Positions 1 to 4,987 of a stretch of DNA of 6,235 bases are shown here, piece after piece. The translations under genes were made by a program, and so were the position numbers. Position 1 is the stretch's first letter; every line of letters begins with the position of its first letter. The stretch comes from an uncultured Clostridiaceae bacterium (GTDB lineage: Bacteria > Bacillota > Clostridia > TANB77 > CAG-508), in the NCBI GenBank assembly GCA_946998225.1, contig CAMPYH010000008.1, positions 1-6,235 on the forward strand. Reading direction: 5' to 3'. Below the pieces are notes generated by a model. It did no database searches. It was given only the letters and a program-made list of their open reading frames with translations, and had not been told where the DNA came from.

Positions 1-65
1 AAGTTAAGCATCTTGGAGCCGAAAATACTTGCGGGACACCTGCTGGGAAGATAGGAAGTTGCCAG
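1..65 (+). rRNA. rrf: 5S ribosomal RNA, 3' part (5' end outside window)
   Basis: The window opens inside a 5S rRNA. The conserved AAGTTAAGC block is at 1-9, followed by GCCGAAAATACTT (18-30), a helix IV-type hairpin (GCGGG, ACA loop, CCTGC, 31-43), then GGGAAGATAGGAAGTTGCCAG up to about 65. These match the second half of bacterial 5S rRNA (loop C through helix I). The 5' half lies upstream, so roughly 50 nt are missing. The mature 3' end is estimated at the last G before the T-run at 66-73. As 5S normally closes an rrn operon, 16S and 23S genes are expected to the left. No tRNA follows in the next 230 nt. Confidence 0.93.
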
Positions 66-73
66 TTTTTTTT
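66..73 (+). terminator. T-run after 5S rRNA, probable rrn operon terminator
   Basis: Eight consecutive T residues directly follow the 5S 3' end. There is no separate GC-rich hairpin in the spacer, so termination or processing would have to use the 5S terminal helices themselves as the stem. Placement at the end of an rRNA operon supports this; the absence of a dedicated hairpin lowers the confidence. Confidence 0.4.
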
Positions 74-109
74 ATGCAAAAAATATTAATTAAGTTTTCT
101 TTTACTTTT

Positions 110-126
110 CAATTTATGTTTAAATT
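110..126. repeat. AT dyad element, copy 1 (CAATTTATGTT repeat)
   Basis: CAATTTATGTT at 110-120 recurs exactly at 186-196. In this copy AATTTA (111-116) and TAAATT (121-126) form a 6-bp inverted repeat around TGTT. It could be an operator, an upstream A/T element for the following promoter, or chance in AT-rich DNA. Confidence 0.3.
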
Positions 127-185
127 TTATTCAAAATTTCTTTAAAAAATTTAAAACTTTTTTATTGTAAAAAACTAAAAAAGTG

Positions 186-203
186 CAATTTATGTTATAA
201 ATT
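186..203. repeat. AT dyad element, copy 2 (CAATTTATGTT repeat)
   Basis: This is the second exact copy of CAATTTATGTT (186-196), 76 bp after the first. AATTTAT (187-193) and ATAAATT (197-203) form a perfect 7-bp inverted repeat around GTT. It ends about 38 bp before the candidate -35 box at 241, a plausible distance for an upstream regulatory site, but no binding protein can be named. Confidence 0.3.
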
Positions 204-240
204 AAAGGAAAAACGGACTAAAAAAAATCCTGAAAAAAAG

Positions 241-269
241 ATGACATAAGTGTTTTTTTTTGATACACT
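241..269 (+). promoter_or_regulatory. Candidate sigma-70 promoter, extended -10, for the 97-aa gene
   Basis: A -35 box ATGACA (241-246, 5 of 6 to consensus) is followed by a 17-nt spacer and a -10 box TACACT (264-269, 4 of 6). TG at 261-262 sits one base before the -10 box, giving an extended -10 motif. Transcription would start near 276, leaving a leader of about 24 nt that contains the ribosome binding site. This would give the small gene its own promoter, independent of rRNA operon read-through. Confidence 0.5.
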
Positions 270-288
270 AAAATTAAGTTAGTACAGA

Positions 289-317
289 AGAGGAAAATAA
301 TGTTAGAGGAAAAAATG
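289..317 (+). promoter_or_regulatory. Tandem Shine-Dalgarno/start pairs of the 97-aa gene
   Basis: AGAGGA at 289-294 lies 5 nt before the ATG at 300. The same AGAGGA recurs at 305-310, 4 nt before a second in-frame ATG at 315. Either start is credible, so the protein could be 97 or 92 residues. I kept the upstream ATG because its spacing is as good and it gives the longer product. Confidence 0.5.
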
Positions 318-593
318 AAATTTGAGAATAATATTAATGATTTATTTTATAAAACAAAAATAGAATTCAATAAATTAGTAAAAGAGGCAGTAGAATTGAA
401 AAAAACAGAAAAAATAGAACAAAATGATATTTTAAAAAATGAAAACTACATAAATTTTCTAGAATCAAATATTAACTTTATAGAAAATGAATATAAAAAT
501 TCATTAGACTATTCAGAATATAACCAAGCTTTAAATATATTAAATGCTAATATATCTAATTTTAAAAACAGATTAGATTATTTTAAAGGCTAA
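300..593 (+). CDS. Hypothetical small Asn/Lys/Glu-rich helical protein, 97 aa
   Basis: I do not recognise this protein. It is 97 residues, very rich in Asn, Lys, Glu and Ile, with no Cys, Trp, Pro or His. It has no signal peptide and no hydrophobic segment long enough for a membrane helix, so it is probably cytoplasmic. The pattern suggests two long amphipathic helices, about residues 5-44 and 48-95, perhaps a coiled-coil hairpin. Support for it being a real gene: a good ribosome binding site (AGAGGA, 5 nt spacing), a candidate extended -10 promoter at 241-269, and a strong terminator after its stop. It stands alone between an rRNA operon and a convergent gene, so context gives no functional hint. 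A FadA-type adhesin was considered because that family is small and helical, but the exported leader is absent. Confidence 0.75.
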   Translation: MLEEKMKFENNINDLFYKTKIEFNKLVKEAVELKKTEKIEQNDILKNENYINFLESNINFIENEYKNSLDYSEYNQALNILNANISNFKNRLDYFKG

Positions 594-659
594 AGAGATA
601 TATATATAGCAAGTATAATTTAATTAAATATTTTAATATATCGCAGATAAATGCACATA
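594..659. other. AT-rich convergent spacer before terminator
   Basis: This short spacer contains a TA run (about 598-608) and the 12-nt palindrome ATTTAATTAAAT (618-629). Nothing coding is visible. The palindrome is A/T only and has no assigned role. Confidence 0.4.
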
Positions 660-684
660 AAAAAACAGCCGTTGGCTGTTTTTT
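660..684. terminator. Bidirectional rho-independent terminator
   Basis: A perfect 11-bp stem (AAAAAACAGCC at 660-670 with GGCTGTTTTTT at 674-684) closes on a 3-nt GTT loop. The core ACAGCC/GGCTGT is GC-rich, and each strand ends in a T-run, so it can stop transcription both ways. It lies between the convergent 97-aa gene (stop at 593) and the minus-strand membrane protein gene (stop at 699), as expected for a shared terminator. Confidence 0.92.
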
Positions 685-698
685 ATTATCATTTTTAT

Positions 699-1472
699 TT
701 ATTTCTTTTCATTTGGTTTTTCAGTATTTTCTTTTTCTTGTTTTATCTTTTCTGAATTAGCATCTATTTGAGATTTTAAGTATGGTAAGATTAATCTTGC
801 TTTTTCTTTATTAAATGTAAAAGATATTTTTTCATTGCCATGTATAAATACTGATGGCATATGTGTAGAAGATTCAAATTGTAGCTTTGTACCATCTTTT
901 TTAGATAGGATAATATTATTACTATCTTTTATAGCTATAACTGAATTAATGCCGTATTTTTTAATATTAAGATAATCTTTAGATATTTCATCTAAGTATT
1001 TTTTATATTCTTCAGAGTTATGATCATTTAATTCTTTAACATCACTATCTTTAACTAAATATATTACATCTTCTTTGTCTTTTTTAAGTATTGCATATTC
1101 TTCTTTGTCTTTGTTAAATTGGTATTCAATTATATTTCCAATTTTTGTAATCTTAATATTTTTATTTTCTTTATTTTTAGTATTTTCAATATTAACTAAA
1201 TATGTATATTCTTCTTTATTTTTGTATTCGCTTATTGTTTTTTCAATTTGTGGTACATCTGTTTGTTTTGTTTTTACTATTTGTATTGCGAAGAAAATGA
1301 TTATTCCAAGTATAATTAAAGAAAGGACAAGTATTGTACCATTTAGGAATTTATCTAATTTAGATGCAGGTACTTTTTCTTCATTTTTTTCTTTCATTTT
1401 TTTAGAATGTTTTAAATCTTCTTCAATAGTGTTTTCTTTCTTTTCATTAATTTCAACATTTTTTTCTTCCAT
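699..1472 (-). CDS. Hypothetical single-pass membrane protein, 257 aa
   Basis: I do not recognise the family. Three parts are visible. Residues 1-45 are highly charged, Lys/Glu-rich and probably disordered. Residues 46-66 are one hydrophobic helix rich in Ile, Leu and Phe. Residues 67-257 are a hydrophilic domain ending in a Lys/Glu/Asn tail (about 236-257). The middle (about 85-220) alternates short beta-like stretches such as YTYLVNIEN, IIEYQF and DVIYLVKD with Lys/Asp turns, resembling a small extracytoplasmic beta-rich domain. There is no cleavable signal peptide, lipobox, Cys or Trp. It is likely a membrane-anchored protein with the C-terminal domain outside, but the flanking charges do not fix the topology. 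The start has AAGGAG (1478-1483) 5 nt upstream. The gene is monocistronic: divergent from rnhB and ended by the hairpin at 660-684. Confidence 0.88.
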   Translation of the reverse strand: MEEKNVEINEKKENTIEEDLKHSKKMKEKNEEKVPASKLDKFLNGTILVLSLIILGIIIFFAIQIVKTKQTDVPQIEKTISEYKNKEEYTYLVNIENTKNKENKNIKITKIGNIIEYQFNKDKEEYAILKKDKEDVIYLVKDSDVKELNDHNSEEYKKYLDEISKDYLNIKKYGINSVIAIKDSNNIILSKKDGTKLQFESSTHMPSVFIHGNEKISFTFNKEKARLILPYLKSQIDANSEKIKQEKENTEKPNEKK

Positions 1473-1494
1473 AAAAACTCCTTAATTTAAATAT

Positions 1495-1523
1495 ATTCTA
1501 AAGTATATATATTAAGACTTCAA
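1495..1523 (-). promoter_or_regulatory. Candidate sigma-70 promoter for the membrane protein gene
   Basis: Read on the minus strand, a -35 box TTGAAG (1523-1518, 4 of 6) and a -10 box TAGAAT (1500-1495, 5 of 6) are separated by exactly 17 nt. Transcription would begin near 1488, only about 16 nt before the start codon and just ahead of the AAGGAG ribosome binding site. Confidence 0.5.
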
Positions 1524-1543
1524 GTAATTTAATAAAAAATTAT

Positions 1544-1580
1544 ATATATATTATATTATATATGATAACATAATATATAT
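1544..1580. repeat. A/T-only inverted repeat upstream of rnhB
   Basis: ATATATATTAT (1544-1554) is a perfect 11-bp inverted complement of ATAATATATAT (1570-1580), with a 15-nt loop. It ends 3 nt before the rnhB ribosome binding site, so in mRNA it would form a weak hairpin in the leader. Several -10-like hexamers (for example TATGAT at 1561, CATAAT at 1569) lie in it, but none has a convincing -35 partner, so the operon promoter cannot be placed exactly. Simple TA-rich sequence could explain the symmetry. Confidence 0.35.
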
Positions 1581-1593
1581 GTAAAGGAAGATT

Positions 1594-2253
1594 ATGACTA
1601 AGATAGAAAAAGAAAAAAAAGACAGAGAAAATATATTAAAATTAAAAGAATTAGATAAACATTTTATACAAGATGGAAATATCATTGCTGGAGTAGATGA
1701 GGCAGGAAGAGGTCCACTTGCAGGACCTGTAGTTGTTGCTGCTGTAATTCTTTCAAAAGATACTTTTATTGAAGGTATAGATGATTCTAAAAAGCTTACA
1801 GAAAAAAAGAGGAAAAAAGCATATGATGAAATAAAAGAAAAAGCACTTTCATACAGTATTATTGAGATATCTGAAAAAGAAATAGATAGAATAAATATAT
1901 TAGAAGCAACAAAACTTGGAGTAAAAAAAGCTGTTGAAAGTCTTAAGGTAAAACCAGAAATAGTTTTAACAGATGCACTTTCTGATCTAGACATATCTTT
2001 TAAATATGTACCAATTATTAAAGGTGATGCTAAATCTTATTCTATAGCTGCAGCATCAATTCTTGCTAAAGTATATAGAGATGAGAGAATGAAAGAACTT
2101 GCAGAAAAGTATCCGGAATATGGTTTTGAAAAACATAAAGGATATGGAACAAAAATGCATTACGAGGCATTAAAGAAATATGGTATGAGTGAAATACATA
2201 GAAAAACATTTGTACATTTAGATGAAGATGGAAACAGAATAAAGAGAAAGTAA
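1594..2253 (+). CDS. rnhB: Ribonuclease HII
   Basis: RNase HII cuts the RNA strand of RNA/DNA hybrids and nicks 5' of single ribonucleotides in duplex DNA, starting ribonucleotide excision repair in the cytoplasm. The family start GVDEAGRGPLAGPVV begins at residue 33. The DEDD metal-binding set is D35, E36, D127 (in LTDAL) and D145 (in KGDAKSYS). G38-R39-G40 is the GRG motif that reads the RNA-DNA junction, with Y184 in HKGYGT as the partner tyrosine. DSKKLTEKKR (64-73) and SIAAASILAKVYRDE (150-164) are also typical. At 219 residues it is normal length, with a lysine-rich N-terminal extension of about 30 residues before the core. The GRG motif separates it from RNase HIII. The start has AAGGA 5 nt upstream. 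It is the first gene of the operon, with pdp 16 nt downstream. Confidence 0.97.
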   Translation: MTKIEKEKKDRENILKLKELDKHFIQDGNIIAGVDEAGRGPLAGPVVVAAVILSKDTFIEGIDDSKKLTEKKRKKAYDEIKEKALSYSIIEISEKEIDRINILEATKLGVKKAVESLKVKPEIVLTDALSDLDISFKYVPIIKGDAKSYSIAAASILAKVYRDERMKELAEKYPEYGFEKHKGYGTKMHYEALKKYGMSEIHRKTFVHLDEDGNRIKRK

Positions 2254-2269
2254 TTAAAATGGAGTAAAA

Positions 2270-3547
2270 ATGGAAAAAACAAGAAAATATTCTAAAGAAG
2301 AAATGGAAAGAATAGTCATAGGATATGTTGAAGAAAAAGTAGCAGAAGATGAAGCAGAAAAATTTATACGAGACATTTATATAAATGGATTAACAGATGA
2401 AGAAGTTTTTGAACTTACAGATATCATGGCAAAATCTGGATATATATTTAAATGGGAAGATGATTCAACAATAGATAAACATAGCACAGGTGGAGTTGGA
2501 GACAAAGTAACAATAGTTTTAATGCCACTTTTAAGATCTTTAAAATATGTATGCCCTAAAATGAGTGGAAGATCACTTGGATATACTGGTGGTACTGCAG
2601 ATAAACTTGAAAGTATAAAAGATATAAATATTAATTTAGATAGAGATGAATACATTAATTTAATAAATACATTTGGTCTTGGTATAATAACTCAAACAGA
2701 AGATATAACTCCTGCAGATAAAAAAATCTATGATTTAAGAGACAGAAAAGGCTTAACAGATTCAATACCACTTATTGCATCAAGTATTATGTCTAAAAAA
2801 ATAGCACTAGGAGCTAAAAACCTAATTTTAGAAGTAACCTTTGGTGAGGGTGCTTTTATGAAGACTAAAGAAGATGCTGTAAAACTTGGAAGCCTTATGA
2901 AGAAGATAGGAAAAGCTTTTGGAATAAATACGGTTGTAAATATAACTAGTATGGATATGCCACTTGGAAGAACTATTGGAAACAGAATTGAAATATTAGA
3001 AGCAATAAGAACTCTTATGGGTGAAAAAAATGAAGTAAGAGAGCTTTGCGTAGATTTAGTTTATACATTTACTGAAAAGACAAATCCAAATATTTCAAAA
3101 GAAGATATTTATGCTAAATTAGATAATAATGAGGCTATAAATATATTTAATGAAATGCTTAAAATGCAGGGTGTAAAAGAAGATGAAATAAAGAAATTAA
3201 ATAAAGAGGCACTCCTATATACATATAATGTAGATAAAGTAATTAAAGTATATAGTGAAAAAGACGGATATGTTAAAAAAATATCTGCTAAAAAAGCATC
3301 ACATTTAGCTTTTGAAGTAGGAACAGGAAGAATAAATAAAGAAGATAGAATAAAATATTTATCTGGACTTAAATTTAATAAGATATACAAAGATGAAGTA
3401 AAAACTGGAGATTTATTACTTGAAATATATGTAGAAGATATAAATGATATAAAAGATGAAGATGAATTAATTAAAAAAGCAAAAGATATATATGAAATAC
3501 AAAAGGAAGAACCAGAAAGTATTCCAAATATATATGAAAGTTTTTAA
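2270..3547 (+). CDS. pdp: Pyrimidine-nucleoside phosphorylase
   Basis: This enzyme splits uridine, thymidine and deoxyuridine with phosphate into the base and (deoxy)ribose-1-phosphate, for salvage or catabolism in the cytoplasm. It has a helical N-terminal domain (1 to about 65), a central phosphate/base-binding domain, and a C-terminal domain from about 333. Phosphate residues: K70, H71, S72 in KHSTGGVGDK, plus S99 and T109. Base-binding residues: R157, S172 and K176. L232, T235 and E244 fit the metal site seen in Bacillus Pdp. K97 sits where Bacillus Pdp has Lys108 and E. coli thymidine phosphorylase has Met111, which favours Pdp over DeoA; this rests on an ungapped alignment from memory. 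At 425 residues it is near the usual 430-440. Oddities: SGRS instead of SGRG (S102), GYTGGT instead of GHTGGT (Y105), T190 where Lys is usual, and M230 where Gln is usual before PLG. GGAG lies 5 nt before the start. Confidence 0.93.
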   Translation: MEKTRKYSKEEMERIVIGYVEEKVAEDEAEKFIRDIYINGLTDEEVFELTDIMAKSGYIFKWEDDSTIDKHSTGGVGDKVTIVLMPLLRSLKYVCPKMSGRSLGYTGGTADKLESIKDININLDRDEYINLINTFGLGIITQTEDITPADKKIYDLRDRKGLTDSIPLIASSIMSKKIALGAKNLILEVTFGEGAFMKTKEDAVKLGSLMKKIGKAFGINTVVNITSMDMPLGRTIGNRIEILEAIRTLMGEKNEVRELCVDLVYTFTEKTNPNISKEDIYAKLDNNEAINIFNEMLKMQGVKEDEIKKLNKEALLYTYNVDKVIKVYSEKDGYVKKISAKKASHLAFEVGTGRINKEDRIKYLSGLKFNKIYKDEVKTGDLLLEIYVEDINDIKDEDELIKKAKDIYEIQKEEPESIPNIYESF

Positions 3548-3589
3548 AAGAATAAAATATATAAAAAATGGAAATATGAAAGGAAAGAT

Positions 3590-4987
3590 ATGGATAATAT
3601 TGAATTAAAAGGAAAATTAGAAATAAACAAAAAGAATATATGGCTAGGATATAATGAAGAAGAGAGAAAAGAAATAAATGAGTTTAATGAATTATATAAA
3701 GGCTTTTTAGAATATGCTATTAACGAAAAAAGAGTTGTGAATTTAATAGAGAAAGTACTTAAAAGCAGAGGTTATGAAGATATTAAGAATCTAGAGACTC
3801 TTAAAGAAGGATCTAAAGTATATTTTGTAAATAGAGGAAAAAGCATATATGCAGCAGAAATAGGAAAAGACCTTTTAAAAGGAATGAATATTATTGGAAT
3901 GCATGGAGATTCTCCAAGATTAGATTTAAAACAAATTCCTTTTTATGAAGACTATGATTTAGGTTTTGCAAAAACAAACATCTATGGTGGTATTAAAAAA
4001 CATCAATGGGTAACAATACCACTTATGCTTGTAGGAGATGTATATAAGGTTAATGGAGAAAAGATCGAAGTATGTATTGGCGAAGAAGAAACAGATCCAG
4101 TATTTACAATAACAGAACTTCTTCCACATTTAGCATCTAAACAAATGCAAGGTAATGCAAAAGAATTTATAAATCCTGAACAATTAAATGTACTTATAGC
4201 CGGCACTCCTATAAAAGAAGAAAAAGGAAGTGTAAAACTTAATATATTAAAGATGCTTAATGAAAAATATGGAATAGTTGAAGAAGACTTAGGTAGTGCA
4301 GAGCTAATGCTTGTACCACAATTTAAAGCAAAAGATGTAGGACTAGATAGATCATTTATAGGATCATATGGACAAGATGATAGATCATCAGTATATACAG
4401 GATTTAGAGCTTTCTTAGATACAAACTTAAATGAAGATAGAACTAAAATGCTTTTAGTTTCAGATAAAGAAGAAGTTGGATCACTTGGTAATACAGGAAT
4501 GGAATCTAAAACTTTTGATTACTTTGTAGAGCTAATTTTAAATAAATTAGGCATTAATTATCCTGGTGCAATACTTGAGGTATATAATAATTCTAAAATG
4601 CTTTCTGCAGATGTTACAGCTGGAATTGATCCAAATTATATAGATGTACATGAAGTTATAAATGATCCAGTTTTAAATGGAGGAATATGTATAACTAAAT
4701 ATACAGGTGGACTTGGTAAATCTAATAGCTCAGATGCAAATCCTAAATTTATAGCTGAAATACGTAAAATATTTAAAAATGCTAATGTTAAATACCAATA
4801 TGCTGCATTTGGAAAACAAGGAATAGGTGGTGGTGGAACCATTGCATATATCTTAGCAAATAAAGGTGTTGAAGTTTTAGACTGCGGAGTTTGTATGCTT
4901 TCAATGCATTCACCATTTGAGGTAACAAGTAAAGCAGATATATATGAACAATATAAAGCATATAAGGCGTTCTATGATGCAAAATAG
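3590..4987 (+). CDS. apeA: M18 family zinc aminopeptidase (type 1, ApeA-like)
   Basis: This is a metallo-aminopeptidase of family M18, a cytoplasmic dizinc enzyme that removes N-terminal residues from peptides and normally forms a large tetrahedral dodecamer. By comparison with the family, the metal ligands are H105 (in MHGDSPRLDLK), bridging D263 (YGQDDRSSV), E295, D341 (SADVTAG) and H440 (SMHSPFE). E294 in DKEEVGS is the general base and D107 its helper. The glycine-rich GIGGGGTIAYILA (411-423) before the last His is typical. At 465 residues it is full length. The TITELLPHLASKQM stretch (173-186), KYTGGLGKSNSSDAN and the divergent SADVTAGIDPN favour the ApeA (type 1) branch over ApeB/aspartyl aminopeptidase. 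Which N-terminal residues it prefers cannot be read from sequence. AAAGGA lies 5 nt before the start. It follows pdp by 42 nt without a terminator, and its last codons overlap rlmD. Confidence 0.92.
   Translation: MDNIELKGKLEINKKNIWLGYNEEERKEINEFNELYKGFLEYAINEKRVVNLIEKVLKSRGYEDIKNLETLKEGSKVYFVNRGKSIYAAEIGKDLLKGMNIIGMHGDSPRLDLKQIPFYEDYDLGFAKTNIYGGIKKHQWVTIPLMLVGDVYKVNGEKIEVCIGEEETDPVFTITELLPHLASKQMQGNAKEFINPEQLNVLIAGTPIKEEKGSVKLNILKMLNEKYGIVEEDLGSAELMLVPQFKAKDVGLDRSFIGSYGQDDRSSVYTGFRAFLDTNLNEDRTKMLLVSDKEEVGSLGNTGMESKTFDYFVELILNKLGINYPGAILEVYNNSKMLSADVTAGIDPNYIDVHEVINDPVLNGGICITKYTGGLGKSNSSDANPKFIAEIRKIFKNANVKYQYAAFGKQGIGGGGTIAYILANKGVEVLDCGVCMLSMHSPFEVTSKADIYEQYKAYKAFYDAK
4964..4979 (+). promoter_or_regulatory. 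rlmD ribosome binding site and tandem start inside apeA
   Basis: AAGG (4964-4967), within the apeA coding sequence, precedes two consecutive in-frame ATG codons at 4974 and 4977, with 6 and 9 nt spacing. The apeA stop is at 4985-4987, so the genes overlap by 14 or 11 nt. This arrangement favours translational coupling, with ribosomes ending apeA re-initiating on rlmD. Confidence 0.6.

Larger units (their letters stand above)
74..240. other. AT-rich gene-free spacer downstream of rRNA operon
   Basis: I see no tRNA, no convincing reading frame and no GC-rich structure between the 5S gene and the promoter of the next gene. The stretch is made of A- and T-runs. The only organised element is a short repeated dyad (110-126 and 186-203), listed separately. 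Confidence 0.6.

Noticed and set aside
260..288. Alternative promoter with TTGATA (260-265) as -35
   Set aside because: The hexamer 17 nt downstream (TACAGA, 283-288) is a poor -10 and would put the transcription start at or beyond the ribosome binding site. The extended -10 arrangement at 241-269 fits better.
300..593. FadA-like adhesin
   Set aside because: The size and helical character are suggestive, but there is no signal peptide and I see no recognisable FadA sequence pattern.
1075..1485. Plus-strand open frame of 136 codons opposite the membrane protein gene
   Set aside because: It is the complement of the minus-strand gene, gives a Phe/Ser/Ile-rich product typical of antisense Lys/Glu codons, and has no better start signal. 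The minus-strand gene has an AAGGAG site, promoter and terminator.
1551..1994. Minus-strand open frame of 147 codons over rnhB
   Set aside because: It is antisense to a clear RNase HII with all catalytic residues. Its Ser/Phe/Ile-rich translation is a codon-bias shadow. The same applies to the minus-strand frames at 2377-2655, 3109-3390, 4003-4206, 4636-4842, 4788-4982, 4991-5173 and 5750-6133.
4613..4650. Apparent loss of the His-containing SADxxHAxHPN motif in the M18 peptidase (reads SADVTAGIDPN)
   Set aside because: The metal-binding Asp (D341) is retained and the replaced His is not a zinc ligand. The variant probably reflects the ApeA branch rather than inactivation.
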